Virus record (IMG/VR): IMGVR_UViG_3300027734_000238
Span: 1 to 29,471 of that record
Reading direction: 5' to 3' (one strand)
Length of the DNA: 29,471 nt
Source of the DNA: a virus
Below the pieces are notes generated by a model. It was not told the DNA's origin, did not search any database, and saw nothing but the letters and a program-made list of their open reading frames with translations. The translations under genes were made by a program, and so were the position numbers. Below are positions 7,984 to 15,373 of the stretch, one piece after another (positions within the stretch are counted from its first letter, which is position 1; the number at the start of each line of letters is the position of its first letter).

Positions 7984-10269
7984 TTAACTATAAACCTTTG
8001 GGTCGCCCATGGCCATGGCCATAAAGTCCAACTGTGACTCAGCATCTTCACCTGCCACTTCAGCGGCAATCTGCTGTGCTTTGACCTGTGCAAGTTCAGC
8101 GTCTGCAAGGAACTTCTTGTCTTGTGGACTTGGACCTTTAGCTTGTTGACTTTGTTGTGCGGCTTGAACCATCTTAACAACTTCTTCATCACTGGGCAAG
8201 TACGCATTACAGTCTTTGACACCCAATGTATACAATGTATCAGCGTAGGGCTTTTTAACTTTCTTATACATTTCAGGTGTCATGATGCCTTGTTGAACCA
8301 TGCCTTGAACACTTTGCAATAAACCTGTTTGTGCTTTTTGTATAATTTGTAGTCTGTTCAATGAGTTTTCTTCACTCATCATGCCCACGGCTAATTCTAA
8401 TTGTAGTTGTTTGCGGTCTGTCATTGAAGTCATGCTGTCCCAACCAATGTAATCCATGAACTCTGGTTTGCGATCTGGTCTGCATTGTCCAGCGATTTTC
8501 TTAACTCCGTAGTCATCACCATATTGAATCAATGTGCGCCATATCAAATACAGTGCTTCTTTGAGGCCTTCCGCGGCATTGCGTACTGTGTTGTCTTGAA
8601 TAATTTGGTTTGGACTTAGTGCAAGTTGTAGTTTAACACCACTGTTGCCTGCGGCCATGACTTCTGGATTGAATACGTCCTGTGGAGTAGTCATACCAAC
8701 CATGGCCATGACGTCTTTTTGTATACGGTCCATGCTTTGTGTTAAGAACGCTAGGTTGCCGCTGGGAGGAGGAATTTGGTAAATGTCTGTGGCTGGATTA
8801 AATTTTGAATCCAGAATAAAGATAGCTGATTCGCCATCCTGCAACATTTCAAAGTCTAGTCTGTCTGGTTTGACACCAATGCGTGGTGTAGCAGTTAACA
8901 AGCCCAATTGTATTTCTGCACGAGCCGCTGATGTTGAATATTCCTGCATGGGAATAACTGATTCAGCAATACTCATTCCGTAGAAGTTGCCGGGTAGGGG
9001 TTTTGGTACCATGTTGGCCACAGGAATGAATTCTACTTCACGTGCAGAAATAATATAACTGCCGGAATAGATAACTTCAACCAGTTCTAATTCACCATCA
9101 CCATCAATGTCATATCTGTTCCAAACAGTGACAATACTTACTTGACGGCTGTATGGATCAGCTGATGCCGCACTGCTCACTGGAATACCCATGATGGGCA
9201 CTGAATCACGTGCGTGAATAGCCAAGTTGTTCAACACTGAACCTGCTTGGTAAGCACCGCTTTGATTGTATTCTGCGTGTTCAGTGAATTCTTCTAAATT
9301 GATATCTGGATACAGTTCTGTGGCTTCCTGTATGGTCATTGGATCATAGTAACCACAGAATGGTTGATCCTTCATTTCTGGCACTGTGGGATCACAGACC
9401 CAGTAGTGCTGTGCAATAGGATGGAACTTGATGTTGATCATGTAGCCAGTTAACTTGTACTTGGCTTTGTAAATTGTGTTACGCTTAATAGCTTCGTTGA
9501 TGATGCTTTCTTGACCTTCAATGTTTTTGGCAAATATTTCTGTTTGGCCTTGTGCCAATGAAGTATAATTATCGTCTTCGTCTGCTTCACGCATACTGTC
9601 AATGTGCTTGTCCATGAGCTCATTGGTAATTTCTGTTTTTTGGTCACCCATTAACTGTTGTATTTCAGCCATGGCGGCCTGCAAGTTTACATTGATTTGT
9701 CGCTTGCTTTGGCGCAGTGTTGTCAATCCGGATTCAGCGGCCTGTAGTTCAAAGGCTTTTAATTGTTCATTGGTGCCTTCTGTTTCTATATAACGAGTAA
9801 TTTGTTCACGCACCGGTTTGATCATCATCATACCATTTTTGTGCATAGCGGCATCCATGACCCAACGCTCTAGAATAAAGTGCGGATCATTCATTTGGTT
9901 AACAACTTTTGACACCATGCTGGTAGCTTGACGTGCGGCTTCATCATCCCATTCACCGTCAGCTACAAATTCAAAGTTGATTTCGCCATTGGGCATAAGG
10001 CCTTTGGCAATAACTGCTGTGGCGTAATCTACAATAGGCTTGACTGTAGGATGTATGTAATCAATGCCGTTAACGGGTGCAGTACTGTCAGTGACTGCCA
10101 AACATAGATAGTGATAATCGCTGGCTCTGTTAACAGCGTTCTTTGTGCCTAGATAACGCAGGTAACTGGCCATCTTAGTGTCCATCATGCTTTTCATACG
10201 CACAAAGTTGGCGTTGATTTTTTTGTTTCTATTGATGTCCAATATTGGAATATTTTTTATGTCTAACAT
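7984..10269 (-). CDS. Portal protein (P22-like)
   Basis: 761 residues, close to the length of P22-type portals (about 725). The dodecameric portal is the DNA channel and packaging-motor docking site at one capsid vertex. Recognisable features: an N-terminal part with HPTVKPIVDYATAVIAKGLMP; a central charged helical section (residues about 170-260); a WNRYDIDGDGELELVEVIYSG stretch near 390-410; the wing/stem region KPLPGNFYGMSIAESVIPMQ followed by SAARAEIQLGLLTATPRIGV, typical of these portals; and a Gln/Ala-rich C-terminal helix (barrel-like, EVVKMVQAAQQSQQA...AELAQVKAQQIAAEVAGED). It lies downstream of the terminase. AAAGGTAA is upstream of the ATG, with GCTAAATA 28 nt before it. Confidence 0.85.
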   Translation of the reverse strand: MLDIKNIPILDINRNKKINANFVRMKSMMDTKMASYLRYLGTKNAVNRASDYHYLCLAVTDSTAPVNGIDYIHPTVKPIVDYATAVIAKGLMPNGEINFEFVADGEWDDEAARQATSMVSKVVNQMNDPHFILERWVMDAAMHKNGMMMIKPVREQITRYIETEGTNEQLKAFELQAAESGLTTLRQSKRQINVNLQAAMAEIQQLMGDQKTEITNELMDKHIDSMREADEDDNYTSLAQGQTEIFAKNIEGQESIINEAIKRNTIYKAKYKLTGYMINIKFHPIAQHYWVCDPTVPEMKDQPFCGYYDPMTIQEATELYPDINLEEFTEHAEYNQSGAYQAGSVLNNLAIHARDSVPIMGIPVSSAASADPYSRQVSIVTVWNRYDIDGDGELELVEVIYSGSYIISAREVEFIPVANMVPKPLPGNFYGMSIAESVIPMQEYSTSAARAEIQLGLLTATPRIGVKPDRLDFEMLQDGESAIFILDSKFNPATDIYQIPPPSGNLAFLTQSMDRIQKDVMAMVGMTTPQDVFNPEVMAAGNSGVKLQLALSPNQIIQDNTVRNAAEGLKEALYLIWRTLIQYGDDYGVKKIAGQCRPDRKPEFMDYIGWDSMTSMTDRKQLQLELAVGMMSEENSLNRLQIIQKAQTGLLQSVQGMVQQGIMTPEMYKKVKKPYADTLYTLGVKDCNAYLPSDEEVVKMVQAAQQSQQAKGPSPQDKKFLADAELAQVKAQQIAAEVAGEDAESQLDFMAMAMGDPKVYS

Positions 10270-10297
10270 ATGGGCGAATTACCTTTAGTATATCTAT

Positions 10298-10305
10298 TAT
10301 TTAGC
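10298..10305 (-). promoter_or_regulatory. Late-promoter-like octamer GCTAAATA before portal
   Basis: GCTAAATA followed by ATAGATATAC; 28 nt separate it from the portal ATG. A start 6 nt after the octamer would give a leader of about 23 nt with AAAGGTAA as ribosome-binding site. It overlaps nothing coding, lying just after the stop of the small gene ending at 10311. Confidence 0.55.
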
Positions 10306-10310
10306 GTTTT

Positions 10311-10508
10311 TTAATCCGGTAAAATAATTCTAGGGCGATGCAATTCGTCCTGCAGGTCGCAGGCATGACAACGAGCTGTTAGTGCATCTTCATCATCCAA
10401 TTCATATATTGTGTGAGGTGTCATTGCTGTGCAAGCGGCTATTTCAAATGATTTAGCATGGCGTTCACACAATATCATTGTGTTTTGTTCTATGGCACAG
10501 ATAAACAT
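10311..10508 (-). CDS. Small Cys/His-rich protein, unknown
   Basis: 65 residues. It contains CERH (residues 14-17), C25 and RCHACDL (46-52), suggesting a possible zinc-binding fold, although spacing is not a textbook zinc ribbon. An alternative start is the internal Met11. The first ATG overlaps the previous stop (TAATG) and has AAAGGAC 9 nt upstream, so I prefer it. It lies between the terminase and portal; function unknown. Confidence 0.55.
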   Translation of the reverse strand: MFICAIEQNTMILCERHAKSFEIAACTAMTPHTIYELDDEDALTARCHACDLQDELHRPRIILPD

Positions 10509-10723
10509 TACAGTGAGTCCTTTAACTTAGCAAGTTCTTCATGTGTTAAGAACATTTCAAACCTACGTTCAAATATACTTTGACTCAGTATTTGTATGTG
10601 CCAAACTGATGTTGCTTCAACCCAAGTCTTTTTGACTCGTAATTTGTAATCTTCTGTGTTGATTACATCATGTTCTTCTCGTGGTGCTTGTCCACCATAT
10701 ACATGTATTTGTCCGTGTTTCAT
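10508..10723 (-). CDS. Small unknown protein after the terminase
   Basis: 71 residues, unrecognised, charged and soluble. Its C-terminal FLTHEELAKLKDSL resembles the RLDHEELKRLTDYL part of the 66-residue protein at 12343-12543 on the other side of the terminase, so the two may be distant paralogues. AAGGAC precedes the ATG; its stop overlaps the next gene's start. Confidence 0.6.
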   Translation of the reverse strand: MKHGQIHVYGGQAPREEHDVINTEDYKLRVKKTWVEATSVWHIQILSQSIFERRFEMFLTHEELAKLKDSL

Positions 10724-10732
10724 TGCTTGTCC

Positions 10733-12343
10733 TTATTCTGGTGAAAACGTTTGTTTCCACGCTGGTCTATTTGTGTATTCTCTAGATACGTATTTGTCTC
10801 GCTGTGCTGCCATGCGTTGTTGCGGAGTTTTATTATCCCAGGGTTCTGCTATGCCTTGTAGGCAAGCCAATAGAGCATACCTAGCACTATCAATGCAGTC
10901 ATCTGGATCACTAAATCTTCCTTTTTCATCTACATAGTAGTTAGTTGCTTCGCTCAAGAATTGTGTGCAATTCTCATTGACCATTAAACTTCCTACTTCT
11001 AACATTTGTCGCATTTGGTTGATACCATATGCTTTGTGGTTAGTGACTCTGCCCTGTGGATCTGGCGGATTCATAATAGCTTTATCATAGACATTAAGTT
11101 CATACTGTTCAAATAATTCACGAATGCTGTTGGCACTCATAGTGTATCTGCCAGCAGTACTAGCGTCAGCAGGTAAAACGATAGGAGTACCGTACACTTC
11201 AGGACGAAGTAAATGATTGATATACTGAGTGGGGACAGCTTCTTCAATGCCCTGCACAACAATTTGTCTATGTAAAAAAGCAGTCTTCTCATGTGGTTCC
11301 CAATACATTAATGATATAACAGTTTTGTCGTTGACCAAGCCCAAGTCCAAGGCAATAACTCGTTGTATGCGTGGCATGCGTAAAAAGTCAATTTCACCTG
11401 TTTTATATGTGGGCCAGTTGCCGATTTGAAATACTGCACCTTTACCCATGACAGGCTTACCAGCAATACGTGCTTCACGTTCATGCGGCAAGTAATCTCG
11501 TTCCAATTGACGGCGTGTTTCATAGAGCAAGAATGGCATGCCCCATGGATCCATTTCAGGAACATCATCCCATGCCACACGAATAAATTCATAGCCTGTT
11601 TCTTTGTTCCAAAATTTACTTACAAGTCCGTTGAGGCCTTTGAGCGGTGTGAACGAACATAAAACTTTGCCCTGCGTGGTAGCAGTTCTAGTAACGATTT
11701 CACTGAAAAAGTCATCCGGTGGCTGCTCGTCAAACACCGCCAAATTAAGTTTGAAACCTTGTAGTTGCCTAACTTCCTGTGTGTAGTTAGCAAATAATAG
11801 ATAACTGTTAGTACCACTGACGTGCCGGATCTCACAGCCGATGTTGTTAGCACCATCGTTACGCATAGTATCAACAACAATACAATCACGGGGGACAGCA
11901 CCAGTGCCCAAATTTTCTGTAATCTTAACATCCTGTGTTCCTAATAATTCATTTTGCAATACCAGGGCAACCTGACTCCAACCTTCACCTGCTACCATGC
12001 AGGTAATGGGTTGTGTAAATCTATGTCCCTGCCACCAATCAGGATAAAGTCCAGTTAGGTGCATGGCAGTTTCATAGCAGGTACTCACAGTTTTGCCAAT
12101 CCTGTTTGCCGCAAGTATTCCTCGGCGTTCACTGTTGCCAGTTAAAAAGAATTTCTTTTGATGTTCAAAGGGTCTAAAGTATTTGAGCTGATTATACCGC
12201 ATGTCATCGGCAACGGCAATGCTCAAATCCATTAGTTCAGTTTTTACATCGCCATTTAAATTAGCCAAGGAATCCAATGTTAGGTCATACTTGTCCACTG
12301 CCCAACGTAATGCACGGCTCATTAATATTTCATTACCCAACAT
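10733..12343 (-). CDS. terL: Terminase large subunit
   Basis: 536 residues, normal length for a phage packaging ATPase/nuclease, which cuts concatemeric DNA and drives it through the portal. Visible motifs: Walker A-type GILAANRIGKT (residues 75-85), then TAMHLTGLYPDWW-like sequence (ETAMHLTGLYPDWWQG, 91-106), typical of the P22-like terminase group; Walker B LNLAVFDEQ (199-207) with the D-E pair 205/206; a coupling-like SFTPLKG (230-236); and the RNase H-like nuclease start VIALDLGL with Asp333. The ATG is preceded by AAGGTTAC and overlaps the previous stop (TAATG). Confidence 0.92.
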   Translation of the reverse strand: MLGNEILMSRALRWAVDKYDLTLDSLANLNGDVKTELMDLSIAVADDMRYNQLKYFRPFEHQKKFFLTGNSERRGILAANRIGKTVSTCYETAMHLTGLYPDWWQGHRFTQPITCMVAGEGWSQVALVLQNELLGTQDVKITENLGTGAVPRDCIVVDTMRNDGANNIGCEIRHVSGTNSYLLFANYTQEVRQLQGFKLNLAVFDEQPPDDFFSEIVTRTATTQGKVLCSFTPLKGLNGLVSKFWNKETGYEFIRVAWDDVPEMDPWGMPFLLYETRRQLERDYLPHEREARIAGKPVMGKGAVFQIGNWPTYKTGEIDFLRMPRIQRVIALDLGLVNDKTVISLMYWEPHEKTAFLHRQIVVQGIEEAVPTQYINHLLRPEVYGTPIVLPADASTAGRYTMSANSIRELFEQYELNVYDKAIMNPPDPQGRVTNHKAYGINQMRQMLEVGSLMVNENCTQFLSEATNYYVDEKGRFSDPDDCIDSARYALLACLQGIAEPWDNKTPQQRMAAQRDKYVSREYTNRPAWKQTFSPE

Positions 12344-12543
12344 TAATGTAACCTTACTTGTGCTAGTTTAAAATGTAGATAATCAGTTAAACGTTTAAGT
12401 TCTTCATGGTCTAATCTTAGATGTACTAAGAAGTCCGGTTTATCATCATGATTGAATCTAAATGAGAGTTCAAATTCATCAGGACCCGTCCATATTCCGC
12501 CTACATCTAATGCACTTGTTTCATCATGAGTTAGGTTGAACAT
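12343..12543 (-). CDS. Small unknown protein before the terminase
   Basis: 66 residues, acidic, unrecognised. A beta-like middle (GPDEFELSFRFNHDDKPDFLVHL) is followed by LDHEELKRLTDYL, resembling the end of the protein at 10508-10723. It overlaps the preceding gene by 20 nt and its stop overlaps the terminase start, so it is embedded in the same translationally coupled string. The ribosome-binding site is weak (AGAGAT). Confidence 0.6.
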   Translation of the reverse strand: MFNLTHDETSALDVGGIWTGPDEFELSFRFNHDDKPDFLVHLRLDHEELKRLTDYLHFKLAQVRLH

Positions 12544-12838
12544 GTTTTATATCTCTGTGTATTTGATATACGTTGTGCAATGCTTGACTCAGTGCGGCAA
12601 TTTCATCGGCTGTGGCAGTCCATGTTGCAGGATCATTTAATGCGGTGGGTTTATTGGTCAGTATGGCTTGTAAACGTTCCGCTATCAAACGCATGACATG
12701 CTCACATTGGCCAGGAAACTTTTCCACAAATGCTTCTCTATGTGCGGCATTTACTTTTTGTAGTATTAAAGTATCTTTGACTATGCGAGCTTGTTGCGCT
12801 TGATATATTGCGCCATCTCTAGGAGTATGGTCTGTCAT
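12524..12838 (-). CDS. Small helical protein of the packaging cluster, unknown
   Basis: 104 residues from the ATG at 12838, chosen because AAGAAG precedes it and because it follows the previous stop by one base; an upstream ATG at 12907 would overlap that gene by 68 nt. Largely helical (GAIYQAQQARIVKDTLILQK, TADEIAALSQALHNVYQIH) without membrane segments. Not recognised. Its place upstream of the terminase would allow a packaging accessory role, but nothing in the sequence shows it. Confidence 0.6.
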   Translation of the reverse strand: MTDHTPRDGAIYQAQQARIVKDTLILQKVNAAHREAFVEKFPGQCEHVMRLIAERLQAILTNKPTALNDPATWTATADEIAALSQALHNVYQIHRDIKHVQPNS

Positions 12839-12839
12839 A

Positions 12840-13640
12840 TTAGTTGCTTCTTGTGTCAGTGCCCCATGGGTCAACAATAGCTTCACTGTTAAACTGTCCA
12901 AAGTCACGGTCTACGAATGTGTCCCAAAAATTACCTTTGTTAATTTTCATACTCTGCATCATGGTACGTAGTCTACGTCCCACTGGAGTCAGCGTGCCAT
13001 CATCACGCTGAATTGTTTGTTCGCCTGAACATTTGCCAAGCCATTTGATAATCTCTGGACGTTCACGACCAAATTTGTCAATTTTTGTGCCATGCGGTAC
13101 TTTTTCCCATGGACCATTGATTTCATAACTGATTGTGCCATCGTTGTATTTGCGGAATGTGCAATGACATTTTTTACCCACGGCTCTAGCGTCTGGATCC
13201 GGATGCGGAACAAAAGGACTAAAGAAATAATTTTGCAATTCGCTTTCGGGCGGTAAAGTAGGATCACGTGCGGGAATTTCTGGAAATGGTTCTTCGGGCA
13301 CCATTTCTGCTTTATCTAGATATGGATTTTCACCGCCAATAAAATTAGTGTCAATGTCTTGTCCGTTGAGAGCATCCATGGCCACTTGATATTTTAATTT
13401 GTTGGCACGACCTTTTAAGTTTAAGACAATCCCCGTTTCATCAAAGACAAATCTCTCAAGTTCTTTGGCCGTGGGAAAGTCGGTCATTAAACCTTCCATG
13501 TCGTATTCAGCGTTACTTATTGAACGTGGCGCAATGCCAGCAACTTGATTTGCTACTTCAATTATTTCTTGGGGTGTTGGAGAAGCGTCATCTTCCCATG
13601 GGCTGGCTACGTCTGTAGGCGTGGCTGTTTTCTTAGTCAT
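12840..13640 (-). CDS. Unknown 266-residue protein upstream of terminase
   Basis: Soluble, Pro- and charge-rich protein, not recognised. The N-terminal 40 residues are low complexity (TPTDVASPWEDDASPTPQE). Residues 75-105 (ERFVFDETGIVLNLKGRANKLKYQVAMDAL) look folded and helical. The C-terminal half has KKCHCTFRKYNDGTISYEINGPW and KWLGKCSGEQ, three Cys that might bind metal. The end is SEAIVDPWG. AAAGGAAATGAA precedes the ATG. Twin hairpins and a possible GTTAAATA promoter lie in front of it. Confidence 0.6.
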   Translation of the reverse strand: MTKKTATPTDVASPWEDDASPTPQEIIEVANQVAGIAPRSISNAEYDMEGLMTDFPTAKELERFVFDETGIVLNLKGRANKLKYQVAMDALNGQDIDTNFIGGENPYLDKAEMVPEEPFPEIPARDPTLPPESELQNYFFSPFVPHPDPDARAVGKKCHCTFRKYNDGTISYEINGPWEKVPHGTKIDKFGRERPEIIKWLGKCSGEQTIQRDDGTLTPVGRRLRTMMQSMKINKGNFWDTFVDRDFGQFNSEAIVDPWGTDTRSN

Positions 13641-13659
13641 TTCATTTCCTTTATATAAA

Positions 13660-13681
13660 CAGGGAAACTATTGTTTCCCTG
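13660..13681 (-). terminator. Perfect 9-bp hairpin, terminator or leader element
   Basis: CAGGGAAAC / GTTTCCCTG with a 4-nt loop (AATA on the minus strand), followed on that strand by TTTATATAAAGGAAATG, so a T-rich run leads directly into the Shine-Dalgarno of the 266-residue protein. It may terminate transcripts from the 131-residue gene, or sit in the leader and control translation. Confidence 0.5.
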
Positions 13682-13696
13682 CCTACTATGCTATAT

Positions 13697-13712
13697 TGAG
13701 ACTATTGTCTCA
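13697..13712 (-). promoter_or_regulatory. Second hairpin with the same AATA loop
   Basis: TGAGAC / GTCTCA, 6-bp stem, loop AATA on the minus strand, 15 nt upstream of the larger hairpin. The two share loop and closing pairs (GA-A/G-AC-AATA-GT-C/T-TC), suggesting duplication or a shared binding partner. Confidence 0.4.
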
Positions 13713-13716
13713 TTTG

Positions 13717-13724
13717 TATTTAAC
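13717..13724 (-). promoter_or_regulatory. Weak late-promoter-like octamer GTTAAATA
   Basis: GTTAAATA, a one-base variant of the recurrent octamer, just after the stop of the 131-residue gene. If used, the leader would be about 70 nt and would contain both hairpins. Confidence 0.25.
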
Positions 13725-13726
13725 CT

Positions 13727-14122
13727 TTAAAAGTTATTAAAACTTTGTGTGGCATTTTGGTTTTGTTGTGGAACTTGGTTACCAAAATTTTGGCCAAAAG
13801 ATTTACCGCCGCCGCCAAATATACTGCCGGGCATCATGCCCGCACTCTTACCGTTACCGTACTGCCCTTGTTGGGGTTGACCAATATTCTGTTGTTGAGT
13901 TGATGGAGGTTGGCCGAATTGTTGCGGTGCACCTGGTAGTGGGCCTGGGCCAAAACCAACACCAGGTCCTAGATCTGGGCGAGGTGTATAAGGGCCACTA
14001 GGCATGCTTGGGCTTGGGCTTGGGCTTGGGCTTGCAACATTATTCAACAAGGGTGCTAGCCCAGCAAGGCCACCTTGCATATTAGCACTGGGATTGAATT
14101 GTTGATAAGATCCAAAACTCAT
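13727..14122 (-). CDS. Low-complexity Gly/Pro/Gln-rich protein
   Basis: 131 residues dominated by Gly, Pro, Gln, Asn and Ser, with SPSPSPS (DNA: a GGGCTT-type hexamer in tandem), GFGPGPLPG and FGGGGKSFGQNFG. No fold can be assigned; probably disordered. It starts after AAGAAG and closely follows the gene upstream. It belongs to a group of small disordered proteins between the possible small terminase and the terminase. Function unknown. Confidence 0.6.
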   Translation of the reverse strand: MSFGSYQQFNPSANMQGGLAGLAPLLNNVASPSPSPSPSMPSGPYTPRPDLGPGVGFGPGPLPGAPQQFGQPPSTQQQNIGQPQQGQYGNGKSAGMMPGSIFGGGGKSFGQNFGNQVPQQNQNATQSFNNF

Positions 14123-14124
14123 GA

Positions 14125-14430
14125 TTACTTCTTAGGTGCTTTGTATTTTGCTGGCAACTTAGCACCATTGGCAGTAGAGTTTTTCTTTGCACCAACGTTG
14201 GTGTCTGCGCTTAGACCTTCAACAGCTGGATCACGGAAACTTTTCATGCCTTCACCACGACGAGCAACTGCACTAGTTACCATGTCGGCTAGAGCACTTT
14301 TCTCATTGCCTGTGCTGGCTTTTTCTTTCATGAACGTTGAACGCTTACCGCCTGCATCCATGTTGCCAGTTGTGGGACCACGCTTTTGGTTGATCTCTTT
14401 TGCCTGCATGTTTTTTGTAGATATTCTCAT
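14125..14430 (-). CDS. Small basic protein with RGPTxGN motif
   Basis: 101 residues, Lys/Ala-rich and basic, probably disordered in part. KRGPTTGN at residues 16-23 matches KRGPTVGN and GRGPTKGN in the neighbouring 128-residue protein. The C-terminus is KLPAKYKAPKK. AAAGGAAATC precedes the ATG, which overlaps the previous stop (ATGA). Not recognised as a known family; the basic character would allow DNA or capsid-interior binding. Confidence 0.65.
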   Translation of the reverse strand: MRISTKNMQAKEINQKRGPTTGNMDAGGKRSTFMKEKASTGNEKSALADMVTSAVARRGEGMKSFRDPAVEGLSADTNVGAKKNSTANGAKLPAKYKAPKK

Positions 14431-14813
14431 ACTTGATTTCCTTTAGTTGGGCCACGACCCATGTTAATTTTGTCTGCGTTGCCCTTGTAGTTTTGACCTT
14501 CACTGGGCATAAATGCTCTAGTGCCAGGAAAACGTCCGCCACCACTTTCACGTACTTGTGGATTGGCTGAACCAGGGAACATGTCTTTGCCTGGAGTAAA
14601 CTTTGGTAATGCGGCAGCATCTGGATATGTGCTGTCATCGTCACTCTTGTTGCCTACTGTAGGACCACGTTTGTTGTTAAACGTTTTGTTCGGGTTTTGG
14701 ATACCGCTGTGTTGGTTACCGGCGAATTTGTTTGCACCACGATTAACGCCATTACCTGCCATGCCGTTAAAATCTAAGTTCATATCGCTTTGTGTAATGC
14801 TATTATGCTTCAT
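14427..14813 (-). CDS. Small Asn/Gly-rich protein with two RGPTxGN motifs
   Basis: 128 residues, Asn/Gly/Pro-rich. Copies of the motif are NKRGPTVGN (about 47-55) and GRGPTKGN (about 119-126), and the protein ends one residue after the last copy. Other segments (FTPGKDMFPGS, GRFPGTRAFMPSEG) suggest an extended chain. Overlaps both neighbours by 4 nt (ATGA). AAAAGGA precedes the start. Function unknown. Confidence 0.65.
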   Translation of the reverse strand: MKHNSITQSDMNLDFNGMAGNGVNRGANKFAGNQHSGIQNPNKTFNNKRGPTVGNKSDDDSTYPDAAALPKFTPGKDMFPGSANPQVRESGGGRFPGTRAFMPSEGQNYKGNADKINMGRGPTKGNQV

Positions 14814-14956
14814 TTCATTTTTCCTTTTTTGCTTGCTGCCGCTCTCTTAGTAGAGTATGCGATTGCCACGGCCTGTTTAGGAGGCTTACCTGCGGCGATT
14901 TCTTTTTTAACATTCTCTGTGAATGCTTTTTTGCTGGTTGATTTTTTTAACGGCAT
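14810..14956 (-). CDS. 48-residue basic protein, probably leaderless
   Basis: A short gene beginning MPLKKSTSKKAFTENVKK and containing EIAAGKPPKQAVAIAYSTKR. The 'EIAAGKPxKQAVAIAYS' pattern is one I associate with small conserved phage proteins of unknown function. It is Lys-rich, helical and ends in KKGKMK. Its TGA overlaps the next ATG (ATGA). No Shine-Dalgarno sequence precedes the start; instead an exact TATAAATA ends 5 nt upstream. Confidence 0.75.
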   Translation of the reverse strand: MPLKKSTSKKAFTENVKKEIAAGKPPKQAVAIAYSTKRAAASKKGKMK

Positions 14957-14961
14957 AATGT

Positions 14962-14969
14962 TATTTATA
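14962..14969 (-). promoter_or_regulatory. Exact T4-type late octamer TATAAATA, 5 nt from ATG
   Basis: TATAAATA then ACATT then ATG on the minus strand. It overlaps the TAA stop and last codon of the preceding gene. The predicted +1 coincides with the start codon; no ribosome-binding site is present. Confidence 0.65.
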
Positions 14970-15327
14970 CTTGTTTGACCCCAGTAAGTTTGCTCAATGC
15001 TTCTGCAAAGGCCAACTGCTTGGCTTGAACTGCGTCTTCGCTGTCAGTTACTTCAATTTTAGCTAGAGTATTCATAACTTTGTTTAGAATCAAATTATGA
15101 TACTTTAACACTACATTCTTATCACCTTCATTGCGAGCTGATATAAAATCTTCAACTAGTAATTCTTCGTAACGCTGTCCGCCTGTGCGGGATTCTAAGC
15201 TGGACAATAAGTCTTCTACGCTGACGTGATTCTTACTGCCTTTTTTACGGCCAGCATTGGGGCGAGCTCCGCCACGGCTGGAGATCTTTTTCTTTTCTTT
15301 GGGTTGTTCTATGCTATCTGTTTTCAT
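14965..15327 (-). CDS. Possible terminase small subunit / DNA-binding protein
   Basis: 120 residues. The basic N-terminus has SSRGGARPNAGRKKGSKN (residues about 17-34), the 'GGARPxAGRKKGS' pattern often seen at the start of phage small terminases and similar DNA-binding proteins. The rest is helical and charged (SVEDLLSSLESRTGGQRYEE, VVLKYHNLILNKVMNTLAKI). It lies at the head of the cluster that leads to the large terminase, consistent with TerS, although about 2.6 kb of small genes intervene. There is no Shine-Dalgarno sequence; GCTAAATA ends 5 nt before the ATG. The TerS assignment is an inference; a regulator is the alternative. Confidence 0.55.
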   Translation of the reverse strand: MKTDSIEQPKEKKKISSRGGARPNAGRKKGSKNHVSVEDLLSSLESRTGGQRYEELLVEDFISARNEGDKNVVLKYHNLILNKVMNTLAKIEVTDSEDAVQAKQLAFAEALSKLTGVKQV

Positions 15328-15332
15328 AATAT

Positions 15333-15340
15333 TATTTAGC
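15333..15340 (-). promoter_or_regulatory. Late-promoter-like octamer GCTAAATA, 5 nt from ATG
   Basis: GCTAAATA-ATATT-ATG on the minus strand, with no Shine-Dalgarno, again predicting a leaderless transcript. Only 3 bp separate it from a plus-strand ATTAAATA. Confidence 0.6.
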
Positions 15341-15343
15341 AGG

Positions 15344-15351
15344 ATTAAATA
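15344..15351 (+). promoter_or_regulatory. Possible divergent promoter octamer ATTAAATA
   Basis: Plus-strand ATTAAATA with 22 nt to the ATG at 15374; the leader carries AGGA. It differs from the main motif by one or two bases, so it is weaker evidence than the minus-strand copies. Confidence 0.35.
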
Positions 15352-15373
15352 CAGTACTAGACTAGGAATTGCA

